A stretch of DNA of 64,000 bases, taken from NCBI RefSeq assembly GCF_900114185.1, contig NZ_FOSE01000005.1, positions 248,001-312,000 on the forward strand. The letters are read 5' to 3'. The position numbers and the translations under genes are program-made. The stretch comes from Cellulomonas sp. KH9 (GTDB taxonomy: Bacteria; Actinomycetota; Actinomycetes; Actinomycetales; Cellulomonadaceae). This document shows positions 16,428 to 25,354 of this stretch, one piece after another. Positions within the stretch are counted from its first letter, which is position 1, and every line of letters begins with the position of its first letter. A model generated the notes under the pieces. The model was not told where the DNA came from. It ran no database searches and was given only the letters and a program-made list of their open reading frames with translations.

Positions 16428-19400
16428 GTGAGCACGCCCGACCCCGCCCCGGACACCGCCGCCCCCCAGGGCGCCCGCGGTGGAGGACGCCGACGCGGCG
16501 GCCGTGACCGTGGACGTGGCCGTGGTCAGGACCCCCGCCGCGACGACGCCCACCTCGCCCGCACCGCCGAGGCCCGCGCAGCCGTCACCCTCCCGCCGAT
16601 CGTCTACCCCGAGCAGCTCCCGGTCTCCGCCCGCCGCGAGGAGATCGCCGCCGCGCTGCGCGACCACCAGGTGATCGTCGTCGCGGGCGAGACGGGCTCC
16701 GGCAAGACGACCCAGATCCCGAAGATCGCCCTGGAGCTGGGCCGGGGCCGCGCCGGCCAGATCGGCCACACGCAGCCCCGCCGGATCGCGGCGCGCACGG
16801 TCGCCGAGCGCATCGCGGACGAGCTGAACGTGCCCCTCGGGGGCGTCGTCGGCTACCAGGTGCGGTTCACCGACGAGTCGTCGGACTCGACGCTCGTCAA
16901 GGTGATGACCGACGGCATCCTGCTCGCGCAGATCCAGCGCGACCCGATGCTGCGGATGTACGACACGCTCATCATCGACGAGGCGCACGAGCGCAGCCTC
17001 AACATCGACTTCATCCTCGGGTACCTCACGCGGCTGCTGCCGCAGCGGCCGGACCTCAAGCTCGTCATCACGTCGGCGACGATCGACTCGGACCGGTTCG
17101 CGCGGCACTTCGCCGGCCCGCCGACCGCGGAGCACCCCGACGGGGTCCCCGCGCCGGTCGTCGAGGTCAGCGGCCGCACCTACCCCGTCGAGATCCGGTA
17201 CCAGCCGCTGTCCCCCGACGACGGCCCGGACCGTGACATGGTCACGGGCATCACCGAGGCCGTCGACGAGCTGATGGCCGAGGGACCGGGCGACATCCTG
17301 GTGTTCCTGTCCGGCGAGCGGGAGATCCGCGACGCCGAGGACGCGCTGCGCGGCTCCCTCGGCCCGCGCGTCGACCCGAAGCACCCGAACGGCGTCGACA
17401 TCGTGCCGCTGTACGCGCGGCTGTCCGCCGCGGAGCAGCGACGGGTGTTCGAGCCGCACACGCGCCGGCGCGTGATCCTGGCGACCAACGTCGCCGAGAC
17501 GTCGCTGACGGTGCCGGGCGTGCGGTACGTCGTCGACCCCGGCACGGCCCGCATCTCGCGGTACTCCAAGGCGACGAAGGTGCAGCGGCTGCCGATCGAG
17601 CCGGTCTCCCAGGCGTCCGCGAACCAGCGGTCCGGGCGGTCGGGCCGTGTGGCGCCCGGCATCGCGATCCGCCTGTACTCGCAGGAGGACTTCGAGTCCC
17701 GCCCGGAGTACACCGAGCCGGAGATCCTGCGCACGTCGCTCGCGTCGGTGATCCTGCAGATGATCGCGGTGGGCGTCGTGACGTCCCCGGACGAGGTCGT
17801 CGACTTCCCGTTCGTCGACCCGCCGGACGTCCGCTCCGTGCGCGACGGCGTCGGGCTGCTGACCGAGCTGCACGCCCTGGAGGAGGTCCACGGCCGCACG
17901 CGCCTCACCGAGACGGGCCGCCAGCTCGCCCAGCTCCCCATCGACCCGCGCCTGGCGCGCATGGTCGTCGAGGCCGGGCGCCGTGGCGTCGCACGCGAGG
18001 TGCTCGTCATCGCCGCGGCCCTGTCGATCCAGGACCCGCGCGAGCGTCCCGCCGAGTCCCGCGAGACGGCCGACGCGCTGCACCGGCGGTTCGCCGACCC
18101 GTCGTCGGACCTGCTGACGTACCTCAACCTGTGGACGTACCTGCGCGACCGGCAGCGCGAGCTGTCCGGCTCGGCCTTCCGCCGCCTGTGCAAGGCCGAG
18201 CACCTGCACTACCTGCGCGTGCGCGAGTGGCAGGACGTCGTCACGCAGCTGCGGGAGATGGCCAAGGGCCTGGGCGTGCACGCCAAGGGCGCCCCCACCC
18301 CGACGTCCGACGACGTCCCGGCCGCCGCCGGGCACGGGCGCGACGGGCGCCGCGACGGCGGCCGGCACACCCCGACGGGCGCACCGACGCAGGACGCCGC
18401 CACCGACGACGCCCGCGACACCGTCCAGACGCGCTGGACGTGGGACGGCGACACCATCCACCGCGCGATGCTGCCGGGCCTGCTGTCGCAGATCGGCATG
18501 CAGCTCATCACCGACGTCGCCGCCGGCAACGCCCCCAAGGGCCGCGACGGCAAGCCGCGGCGCCCCGACGCGCGCGCCCGCAACGAGTACCTGGGCGCGC
18601 GCGGCGCCCGGTTCGCGATCTTCCCCGGGTCGGGCCTGTCGCGCCGCCCTCCGTCGTGGGTGATGGCCGCCGAGCTCGTCGAGACCTCGCGGCTGTGGGC
18701 GCGCGACGTCGCGAAGGTCGACCCGGACTGGGTCGAGGAGGCCGCCGCGCACCTCGTGAAGCGCACGTACTCCGAGCCGGCGTGGTCCACCCGACAGGGC
18801 GCGGCCATGGTGAACGAGAAGGTGCTGCTCTACGGCGTCCCCGTCGTCGCGCAGCGCCGCGTGCTGCTGGCAAGGACCGACCCCGAGCAGGCGCGCGAGC
18901 TGTTCATCCGGCACGCGCTCGTGCAGGGCGAGTGGACGACCCACCACACGTTCTTCCACGAGAACCGCCGCCTGCTCGACGAGGCCGAGGCGCTCGAGGC
19001 CCGCGCGCGACGCCGCGACCTGGTCGTCGACGACGACGCGCTGTTCGCCTTCTACGACGCACGCGTCCCCGCCGACGTCGTGTCCGCCCGGCACTTCGAC
19101 CGCTGGTGGAAGGACGCGCGGCGTGCGGACCCGGACCTGCTGTCGTTCACGCGGGACCTGCTGGTCGGTGAGGACGCCGCCGAGATCGACGAGCGCGCGT
19201 TCCCGTCGCGCTGGCCGCAGGGTGAGCTGTCGTTCCCGCTGACGTACCAGTTCGAGCCCGGCACCGAGGCCGACGGCGTGACCGTGCACGTCCCGATCTC
19301 CCAGCTGCCGCGCGTGCGCCCCGAGGGGTTCGACTGGATGGTCCCGGGCATGCGCGCCGAGCTGCTGACGGCGACGATCCGCGCGCTGCCCAAGCCGGTG

Positions 19401-20846
19401 CGCGTGCAGCTGGTCCCGGCACCGGACGTGGCACGGGCCGTCGACGCCTGGCTCGACGAGCACTCCGCCTCGTGGGTCGACACCGTGCGCGCCGGCGACG
19501 CGGCCCCGTCGTTCCGCGAGATGTTCGCCCGCGCCGTGCGCGCGCTGCGGGACGTCGAGGTGCCGCCCGACGCCGTCGACGAGGAGCGCCTGCCCGCGCA
19601 CCTGCGCATGACGTTCCGCGTGGTCGGTGACCGCGGCGGCGTGATCGACGAGGGCAAGGACCTGCTCGCGCTGCAGCGCCGCAACGCGGACCGGGCGCAG
19701 GACGCCGTGGCGTCCGCCGTCCGCACGGCCGTGCGGGCCGCGATGGAGGAGGCCGCCGCCCAGGCGGGCCTGCCCGCAGCCGGCACCCCCCAGCCCGGCA
19801 CCGCCGGCCGCCCCCCGGGCGCGAGCGGTCGATCCAGCACGCCCGGACCGTCCCCCGCCCCCACCGCCCCTGGCGCGAGAGGTCGATCCGGCCCCGTCCC
19901 GGGGCCCGCCGGCGGCAGCACGGCCAACCCCGACCTCGAGCGCACCGGCCTGACGACCTGGCCGGACCTGCCCGGTCCGCTGCCGGACGTCATCGAGGCG
20001 ACCACCACCGCCGGCGGTGTCGTGCGCGCCTACCCGACGCTCGTCGAGGAGGGCACGGGCAGGCGGACGTCCGTCGCGCTGCGCGTCCTCGCCGACGGCG
20101 CAGCGGCGCAGGTCGCCGCGCGCCGCGGGCTGCGCCGGCTGCTGCTGCTCGACGTCGGCCTGGCCACGCCGCGCGTGACCAGCCGCTGGAGCGGCACGCA
20201 GGCGCTCGCGCTGGCCGCCTCGCCGTACCCGAGCACCGACGCGCTGGTGGCCGACGTGCAGCTCGCGTCGATCGACCGGCTCGTGGCCCGCCACCTGGGC
20301 GGGCGGACGGCACGGGACGTGCGCGACGCCGAGGCGTACGCCGCGCTGCGCGCCGCGGTCCGCGACGGGCTCGAGGACGACGTGCACCGCGTGGTCGGGG
20401 ACCTCGTCACCGTGCTCACCGCGTGGCGGGAGCTCGACGCGGAGGTCCGGGGCGCCAACAGCCTCGCGCTGCTGGCGACCGCGCAGGACGTCCGGGAGCA
20501 GTCGGCGCGCCTGGTCCACGACGGCTTCGTCTCCGAGGTCGGCGCCGAGCGCCTGCCGCAGCTGGTCCGCTACCTGCGCGCGGCCCGCCACCGCCTGTCC
20601 AAGGCTGCGGAGAACCCGACGCGCGACGCCGACCTCGCCTGGCAGGTGCACGACGTCGAGGAGCTGTACACCGCGGCCCGCGAGCGCGCCCGCACCGCCG
20701 CCCCCGACCCGGCGCGCGACGCGACGCTCGACGACGTCCGCTGGCTGCTGGAGGAGCTGCGCGTGAGCCTGTTCGCCCAGCAGCTCGGCACCCCGGTGCC
20801 GGTGAGCCCCACGCGCATCCGCAAGGCCCTGGCCGCGCTGGGGTGA
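16428..20846 (+). CDS. hrpA: HrpA, DEAH-box ATP-dependent RNA helicase
   Basis: 1472 residues. An Arg/Gly-rich N-terminus (RGGGRRRGGRDRGRGRG) is followed by the helicase core: Walker A AGETGSGKTTQIPK, DEAH motif IIDEAHERS, SAT motif, and QRSGRSGR motif VI. HA2 and OB-fold regions follow, then the long DUF3418 C-terminal half typical of HrpA. A Pro/Gly/Ser linker at about 19780-19920 is low-complexity. The GTG at 16428 is used because upstream in-frame codons precede the Arg-rich start. HrpA resolves stalled or collided ribosomes and processes mRNA in the species studied. Confidence 0.95.
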   Translation: MSTPDPAPDTAAPQGARGGGRRRGGRDRGRGRGQDPRRDDAHLARTAEARAAVTLPPIVYPEQLPVSARREEIAAALRDHQVIVVAGETGSGKTTQIPKIALELGRGRAGQIGHTQPRRIAARTVAERIADELNVPLGGVVGYQVRFTDESSDSTLVKVMTDGILLAQIQRDPMLRMYDTLIIDEAHERSLNIDFILGYLTRLLPQRPDLKLVITSATIDSDRFARHFAGPPTAEHPDGVPAPVVEVSGRTYPVEIRYQPLSPDDGPDRDMVTGITEAVDELMAEGPGDILVFLSGEREIRDAEDALRGSLGPRVDPKHPNGVDIVPLYARLSAAEQRRVFEPHTRRRVILATNVAETSLTVPGVRYVVDPGTARISRYSKATKVQRLPIEPVSQASANQRSGRSGRVAPGIAIRLYSQEDFESRPEYTEPEILRTSLASVILQMIAVGVVTSPDEVVDFPFVDPPDVRSVRDGVGLLTELHALEEVHGRTRLTETGRQLAQLPIDPRLARMVVEAGRRGVAREVLVIAAALSIQDPRERPAESRETADALHRRFADPSSDLLTYLNLWTYLRDRQRELSGSAFRRLCKAEHLHYLRVREWQDVVTQLREMAKGLGVHAKGAPTPTSDDVPAAAGHGRDGRRDGGRHTPTGAPTQDAATDDARDTVQTRWTWDGDTIHRAMLPGLLSQIGMQLITDVAAGNAPKGRDGKPRRPDARARNEYLGARGARFAIFPGSGLSRRPPSWVMAAELVETSRLWARDVAKVDPDWVEEAAAHLVKRTYSEPAWSTRQGAAMVNEKVLLYGVPVVAQRRVLLARTDPEQARELFIRHALVQGEWTTHHTFFHENRRLLDEAEALEARARRRDLVVDDDALFAFYDARVPADVVSARHFDRWWKDARRADPDLLSFTRDLLVGEDAAEIDERAFPSRWPQGELSFPLTYQFEPGTEADGVTVHVPISQLPRVRPEGFDWMVPGMRAELLTATIRALPKPVRVQLVPAPDVARAVDAWLDEHSASWVDTVRAGDAAPSFREMFARAVRALRDVEVPPDAVDEERLPAHLRMTFRVVGDRGGVIDEGKDLLALQRRNADRAQDAVASAVRTAVRAAMEEAAAQAGLPAAGTPQPGTAGRPPGASGRSSTPGPSPAPTAPGARGRSGPVPGPAGGSTANPDLERTGLTTWPDLPGPLPDVIEATTTAGGVVRAYPTLVEEGTGRRTSVALRVLADGAAAQVAARRGLRRLLLLDVGLATPRVTSRWSGTQALALAASPYPSTDALVADVQLASIDRLVARHLGGRTARDVRDAEAYAALRAAVRDGLEDDVHRVVGDLVTVLTAWRELDAEVRGANSLALLATAQDVREQSARLVHDGFVSEVGAERLPQLVRYLRAARHRLSKAAENPTRDADLAWQVHDVEELYTAARERARTAAPDPARDATLDDVRWLLEELRVSLFAQQLGTPVPVSPTRIRKALAALG

Positions 20847-20869
20847 CGGCGGCTGCCTAGGCTGCGGGC

Positions 20870-21598
20870 ATGGCCACCGTCCTGCTCGTCCGTCACGGCC
20901 GCACGGACGCCAACGTCCGGGGCGTGCTGGCCGGGCGCACCCCCGGGGTGCGTCTCGACGAGGTCGGACGCGGGCAGGCGGTGCGCGCCGCTGCCCGCCT
21001 CGCCGCGGTGCCGCTGGTCCGCGTGGTGACGAGCCCGCTGGAACGGTGCCTCGAGACCACGGACCTGCTGCTCGCCGGGATGAGCGGGGCACCGGACCCG
21101 ACGGTCGACGACGCGCTGACCGAGTGCGACTACGGCACCTGGCAGGGCCGGTCGCTGGCGGACCTCGCGGGCGAGCCGCTGTGGACGACGGTGCAGTCGC
21201 ACCCCACGGCCGTGACGTTCCCCGGCGGTGAGTCGCTGGCAGCCGTCCAGGCCCGGGCCGTCGCCGCCGTGCGGCGGCACGACGCCGCGGTCGAGGACCG
21301 GCACGGCCCCGGAGCCCTCTGGGCGGCCGTGAGCCACGGCGACGTCATCAAGGCCGTCCTGGCCGACGCGCTCGGCATGCACCTCGACCTGTTCCAGCGG
21401 CTCGACGTGGGCCCCGCGTCGGTGTCGCTCGTCCGCTACGGGCCGTCGCGACCGCAGGTGATCGCCGTCAACACCGACGGCGGCGACCTGGGATGGCTCG
21501 CGACGGCACGCCCGGTGGACGACGCGCCGGTCGGGGGTGGGGCCGGGCACGGCAGCGAGGCCACGGCTCGACCGGTGGGAGCGCCCGACCGTTCGTAG
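20870..21598 (+). CDS. histidine phosphatase-family protein (MSMEG_4193-type phosphomutase)
   Basis: 242 residues of the histidine phosphatase superfamily. The catalytic motif LVRHGRT is at residues 6-12 (H9 is the phosphoacceptor), with VTSPLERCLET and AVSHGDVIK supplying the second Arg and His. It heads the conserved actinobacterial trio phosphomutase-DUF3090-SCO1664. TAGGCT at 20858-20863 ends 6 nt before the ATG, so the message is probably leaderless. The last 30 residues are low complexity. The physiological substrate is not established. Confidence 0.9.
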   Translation: MATVLLVRHGRTDANVRGVLAGRTPGVRLDEVGRGQAVRAAARLAAVPLVRVVTSPLERCLETTDLLLAGMSGAPDPTVDDALTECDYGTWQGRSLADLAGEPLWTTVQSHPTAVTFPGGESLAAVQARAVAAVRRHDAAVEDRHGPGALWAAVSHGDVIKAVLADALGMHLDLFQRLDVGPASVSLVRYGPSRPQVIAVNTDGGDLGWLATARPVDDAPVGGGAGHGSEATARPVGAPDRS

Positions 21599-21607
21599 AC
21601 TCGCCGC

Positions 21608-22183
21608 ATGACCGTCGTCGTCCACGAGTTCGACTGGCCGGACCGCGTCGTCGTGGGCACCGTCGGGCGCCCGGGCGAGCGGACGTTCTACCTGCAGACG
21701 CGCCTCGGGGAGCGGACCACGAGCGTCGTCCTCGAGAAGCAGCAGTCCGCCGTCCTCGCGGACATGGTCGAGCAGCTGCTCGACGACCTCGCGACCGACC
21801 CCTCCCACCCCCTGACCGTGCCCCGGGACATCCCACCCGAGCTGGTGGACGACGAGCCGGTCGACCAGCCGGTCGAGCCGCTGTTCCGCACCGGCCCGAT
21901 GCGACTGGGGTGGGACCCGCGGACGTTGCAGGTGGTCGTCGAGGCGTTCCCGCTCGACGAGACCGCGCTCGACGAGACCACGGACGACGAGGACGAGGCG
22001 GCGCCCGGACCGGACGAGGACGAGCCCCGCGAGGTGCTGGTCGTCCGGATGCCGGTGGGGACGGCCCGGGCGTTCGTCCGGCGGACGCGTGCCGTGGTGG
22101 ACGCGGGACGCCCGACGTGCAGCCGGTGCGGGGAGCCGATCGACCCCGACGGTCACGTCTGCGGACCGTTCGCGGGGGCGTGA
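21608..22183 (+). CDS. DUF3090-family protein
   Basis: 191 residues. The N-terminus (VVVHEFDWPDRVVVGTVG, then GERTFYLQTRLG) is the DUF3090 signature; the C-terminus ends with a zinc-binding CSRCGEPIDPDGHVC. The middle has an acidic low-complexity stretch (DETTDDEDEAAPGPDEDE). TAGACT at 21596-21601 ends 6 nt before the ATG, so it also has its own leaderless promoter signature inside the operon. Its stop overlaps the next gene's GTG by 4 bp. Function unknown; the trio is widely conserved. Confidence 0.9.
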   Translation: MTVVVHEFDWPDRVVVGTVGRPGERTFYLQTRLGERTTSVVLEKQQSAVLADMVEQLLDDLATDPSHPLTVPRDIPPELVDDEPVDQPVEPLFRTGPMRLGWDPRTLQVVVEAFPLDETALDETTDDEDEAAPGPDEDEPREVLVVRMPVGTARAFVRRTRAVVDAGRPTCSRCGEPIDPDGHVCGPFAGA

Positions 22184-22956
22184 CCGGGCTGGACGCCGAC
22201 GAGCTCGACACGGGCGAGCTGCGGGTCGTCGGTCGTCTGACCGCCGCGTCGAACGCGACGTTCGTCGGCACGGTCGGTGACGTGGAGGTCGTGTACAAGC
22301 CCGTGGCCGGCGAGCGCCCGCTGTGGGACTTCCCGGACGGCACGCTGGCGCGGCGCGAGGTCGCCACGTACCTCGTCTCGGAGGTGCTCGGCGGGGACGT
22401 CGTCCCGCGCACGTGGCTGCGCGACGGCCCGCTGGGGCCGGGCATGGTGCAGCTGTGGCAGGAGCCGGACCCGTACCAGGACCCGGTCGACGTGGTCGCG
22501 ACGTCGCGGATCCCGGCACAGGGGTGGTGCACGGTGCTCGAGGGCACCGACGAGCACGGACGGCCGGTGGCGCTGGTCCACGAGGACTCCGCCGCGCTGC
22601 GCCGCATGGCCGTGCTCGACGTGCTGGTGAACAACGCCGACCGCAAGGGCGGGCACGTGCTCCCCGTGGCGGGCGGGCACCGGTACGGGGTGGACCACGG
22701 CGTGACGTTCCACACCGAGCCGAAGCTGCGGACGGTCCTGTGGGGCTGGGTGGGCCGGGAGCTCGACGCGGACGAGCGTGCCGGCGTGCAGCGCGTGCGT
22801 GCCGGGGTGGGTGCCGTGCTGGGGGAACGGCTGGCCACGCTGCTCGACGCGCCCGAGGTCGCCGCCCTCGCGGCGCGGTGCGACCGGCTGCTCGCGAGCG
22901 GACGGTTCCCGAGGCCGGCGGGTGGGTCGTCGCCGGTGCCGTGGCCGTTGTTCTGA
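22180..22956 (+). CDS. SCO1664-family protein (kinase-like fold)
   Basis: 258 residues. Conserved segments are NATFVGTVGDVEVVYKPVAGERPLWDFP with a probable ATP-lysine (longer than shown motif, residues near 23-50), LDVLVNNADRKGGH, and GVDHGVTFHTEPKLRTVLWGW. The NADRKGGH and DHG elements resemble catalytic and metal motifs of PI3/4-kinase-like or HipA-like kinases. It is third in the phosphomutase-DUF3090-SCO1664 trio, with a GTGA overlap. A phosphotransfer role in the pathway is likely but unproven. Confidence 0.85.
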   Translation: MTGLDADELDTGELRVVGRLTAASNATFVGTVGDVEVVYKPVAGERPLWDFPDGTLARREVATYLVSEVLGGDVVPRTWLRDGPLGPGMVQLWQEPDPYQDPVDVVATSRIPAQGWCTVLEGTDEHGRPVALVHEDSAALRRMAVLDVLVNNADRKGGHVLPVAGGHRYGVDHGVTFHTEPKLRTVLWGWVGRELDADERAGVQRVRAGVGAVLGERLATLLDAPEVAALAARCDRLLASGRFPRPAGGSSPVPWPLF

Positions 22957-23068
22957 GCCGCGCGCGGCCCGACCCGCCGCGCCGACCACAGGTGCCCGGA
23001 TGCGCGTCCCGCCCACAGCTCGGGTCCTGGCCGCACCCGGACCCGGGGTACCGCGCCAGACTCGCACC

Positions 23069-23668
23069 ATGACCCCGACGCCCGCGCCGTTCCGCTGCTT
23101 CGGCGGCAGCGACCCGCTGTACACCGCGTACCACGACGACGAGTGGGGCGTGCCCGTGCACGACGAGCACGCGCTGTACGAGCGCCTCGCGCTCGAGGCG
23201 TTCCAGTCCGGGCTCGCCTGGATCACGATCCTGCGCAAGCGGCCGGCCTTCCGGGAGGCGTTCGCCGGCTTCGACCCCGAGGCGGTGGCCCGGTTCGGCG
23301 AGGACGACGTCCAGCGGCTGCTCACCGACGCCGGGATCGTGCGCAACCGCGCCAAGATCGAGGCGACCGTCGCCAACGCACGCGCCGTGCTCGCGCTGCA
23401 CGAGTCGGGGCGCACCCTCGACGAGCTGCTGTGGTCGTACGCGCCCGGGCCACGACCGCGGCCACGCACGTTCGCGGACGTGCCGGCCAGCACACCGGGC
23501 TCCGCCGCCCTGGCCAAGGAGCTCAAGCGCTACGGGTTCCGGTTCGTCGGCCCGACGACCGCGTACGCGGCGATGCAGGCGTGCGGGGTGGTGGACGACC
23601 ACCTCGAGGACTGCGTCGTGGTGCGGCGGAGGGCATCGGCGGAGGCGGCCGATACTCCCCCAGGGTGA
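23069..23668 (+). CDS. tag: DNA-3-methyladenine glycosylase I (Tag)
   Basis: 199 residues of the Tag family of helix-hairpin-helix-fold glycosylases, which excise 3-methyladenine from alkylated DNA. The zinc site typical of Tag is visible: C10 and H22 in RCFGGSDPLYTAYHDDEWG, plus H and C in GVVDDHLEDC near the end. The segment FQSGLAWITILRKRPAFREAF is strongly conserved. CAGACT ends 6 nt before the ATG, a degenerate form of the local leaderless signature. A single-gene unit. Confidence 0.95.
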   Translation: MTPTPAPFRCFGGSDPLYTAYHDDEWGVPVHDEHALYERLALEAFQSGLAWITILRKRPAFREAFAGFDPEAVARFGEDDVQRLLTDAGIVRNRAKIEATVANARAVLALHESGRTLDELLWSYAPGPRPRPRTFADVPASTPGSAALAKELKRYGFRFVGPTTAYAAMQACGVVDDHLEDCVVVRRRASAEAADTPPG

Positions 23669-23719
23669 CAGCGCGCCCACGGGCTCGGCACGGGCCCACC
23701 TCGCGGCTAGGGTGCCCGC

Positions 23720-23932
23720 ATGGCGGAGGATCGGGAGCTCGACGGGCGGCACGCCGCCGTACGGGCCGCGCACGACGCGTGGCTGAGCGAGGACGACGCG
23801 GACGCCGTGGTGCTCGAGGCCGTCGAGCACGGTCTGCTGGCGGTCCCCGTGCTGGTCCCCCAGGCGTCCCCCGGGCTGCCGCACCAGCGCACGAGCCGGG
23901 AGGGCTCGGTCCTGCAGCGTCGCCGCCGCTGA
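23720..23932 (+). CDS. small hypothetical protein
   Basis: 70 residues; an acidic helical first half (DAWLSEDDADAVVLEAVEHG) and a short basic tail. No family recognised. The main support is the start context: TAGGGT at 23708-23713 ends 6 nt before the ATG, the same leaderless signature as several certain genes here. The segment ends about 130 bp before the SAM riboswitch. It may be real, though it has no strong protein-level evidence. Confidence 0.45.
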   Translation: MAEDRELDGRHAAVRAAHDAWLSEDDADAVVLEAVEHGLLAVPVLVPQASPGLPHQRTSREGSVLQRRRR

Positions 23933-24061
23933 CCTGCGCGGGGGCCGGTGAGCGCCGGGCCCGCCGCGGTCGACGGCCGCCCGCGACGCCTGCGGGCCGG
24001 ACCGGGACGTCTCACATTCCGAGTACCACTGTCCGCCATCCGGGCACAGGGGTACGATCCT

Positions 24062-24162
24062 CGGCGACCATCCAGAGCGGCTGAGAGACCTGGCTCGACG
24101 ACGCCGCAGCAACCCCCCTCCACGCGAGGGTGTGGGTGCTTCCGCCAGGAACGATGGAGTGA
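24062..24162 (+). promoter_or_regulatory. SAM riboswitch (S-box type) controlling metF-metE
   Basis: The segment has the S-box layout: CCATC (24068-24072) pairs with GATGG (24153-24157) as P1; between them lie CAGAGCGG, GAGAGACCTGG, and the invariant GCAGCAACC, followed by a hairpin CCCTCCACGCGAGGG and a last hairpin before P1 closes. The 3' strand of P1 runs into GGAG (24156-24159), the ribosome site of the next ORF, so SAM binding could act by hiding that site. Confidence 0.9.
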
Positions 24163-24164
24163 CG

Positions 24165-24239
24165 ATGAGCGTGCGCGACCGTGCCACCGACCCTTCGTGC
24201 GGGACGTCCCGCCCGACAGCTGCGCGTCCGGCGCGATGA
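24165..24239 (+). CDS. 24-codon leader ORF coupled to metF
   Basis: An ATG 5 nt after GGAG opens a 24-codon frame (starts MSVRDRATD, contains one Cys) whose TGA at 24237-24239 overlaps the metF ATG at 24236 as ATGA. Its ribosome site lies in the riboswitch P1 strand, whereas metF itself has no ribosome site upstream. Translation of metF therefore probably depends on ribosomes finishing this leader. The peptide has no recognised function; its role is likely the act of translation. Confidence 0.6.
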   Translation: MSVRDRATDPSCGTSRPTAARPAR

Positions 24240-25354
24240 GCGTCGTGGCCGAGATCCCGACCACCGCCGTCCCGACCAGCGCCCCGCCGCCGAGCGCCGC
24301 GCCCGCACCGACGGTGCCGGAGCACTCCCGTGTCGCACGGCGCCGGAGCGAGCAGGCGGGCGCCCTGGACCGCCCCACGGTCTCCTTCGAGCTCTTCCCG
24401 CCGCGCAACCCGGACGCGGCGCCCAGGCTCTGGGCGACCGTGCGGGAGCTGGAGACCGTCGAGCCCGACTTCGTGTCGGTCACCTACGGGGCGTCCGGTC
24501 ACACCCGGCAGACCACGCGGGCTCTCGTCCGCCGGCTGCTGCGTGAGACGTCGCTCAACCCGATCGCCCACCTGACCTGCGTCGGGACGTCCCGCGAGGA
24601 GGTCACGACGATCGTCGAGGAGTTCCTCGACGAGGGCGTGCGGGCCTTCCTCGCGCTGCGCGGCGACCCGCCCGCCGGTGAGCCGGACTGGCGGCCGCAC
24701 CCGCAGGGCGTGCACACCGCCGCCGAGCTGGTCGAGCTGCTGCGCGACATCGAGCGCCGCCGGTGCGGCCGCAGCGCGGCACAGGCCGTGCGCGCCCGCG
24801 TCCGCCCGCTGTCCGTGGCCGTCGCGGCGTTCCCGCGCGGCAACCACGCGACCGGCGGCACCCGCGCCCAGGACGTGCAGGCGCTGCTGGCCAAGCAGGA
24901 GGCGGGCGCGGACTTCGCGATCTCGCAGGTCTTCTTCGACGCCGAGGCCTACCTCGGGCTGGTCGCGGAGGCACGCACCGCCGGCGTCACGATCCCCATC
25001 GTGCCCGGCATCATCCCGACCACGGACCCCGAGCGGCTGCTGCGGGTCCAGGAGCTCACCGGCGTGCCGGTCCCGGGACGCCTGCTGGACGTCCTCGGCT
25101 CCACGGACGACCCCGTCGAGCGGCACCGCCGCGGCACGCAGGCCGGCGTCGACCTCGTCAACCGCGTCCTGGACGGCGGAGCGCCCGGCGTCCACGTCTA
25201 CACCTTCAACAAGCACGAGGCGGCGCTCGACCTGCTCGACGGCGCCGACCTCGTCGGCGGCCGCCGCAGCGCCGTCGCCCCCCACGACCTCACCGTGCCC
25301 GGCGGCACCCCCGCCGGCACGACCACGACGACACCGCGAGGAACCCTGTCATGA
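24236..25354 (+). CDS. metF: MetF, 5,10-methylenetetrahydrofolate reductase
   Basis: 372 residues. After a Pro/Ala-rich extension of about 50 residues the MTHFR barrel begins with [36 protein letters not shown] and [14 protein letters not shown] are family motifs for folate and FAD binding. It reduces methylene-THF to 5-methyl-THF, the methyl donor for MetE encoded next. The ATG at 24236 overlaps the leader ORF stop, and the metF stop overlaps the metE ATG by 4 bp. The set sits behind a SAM riboswitch. Confidence 0.95.
   Translation: MSVVAEIPTTAVPTSAPPPSAAPAPTVPEHSRVARRRSEQAGALDRPTVSFELFPPRNPDAAPRLWATVRELETVEPDFVSVTYGASGHTRQTTRALVRRLLRETSLNPIAHLTCVGTSREEVTTIVEEFLDEGVRAFLALRGDPPAGEPDWRPHPQGVHTAAELVELLRDIERRRCGRSAAQAVRARVRPLSVAVAAFPRGNHATGGTRAQDVQALLAKQEAGADFAISQVFFDAEAYLGLVAEARTAGVTIPIVPGIIPTTDPERLLRVQELTGVPVPGRLLDVLGSTDDPVERHRRGTQAGVDLVNRVLDGGAPGVHVYTFNKHEAALDLLDGADLVGGRRSAVAPHDLTVPGGTPAGTTTTTPRGTLS

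Noticed and set aside
19780-19920. Break or insertion in hrpA
   Set aside because: The Pro/Gly/Ser-rich stretch stays in frame and HrpA similarity resumes after it; it is a linker.
20570-25285. 1571-codon minus-strand frame antisense to hrpA 3' end through metF
   Set aside because: It crosses several certain plus-strand genes, the SAM riboswitch and their starts; the composition is shadow-like with no recognisable domain.
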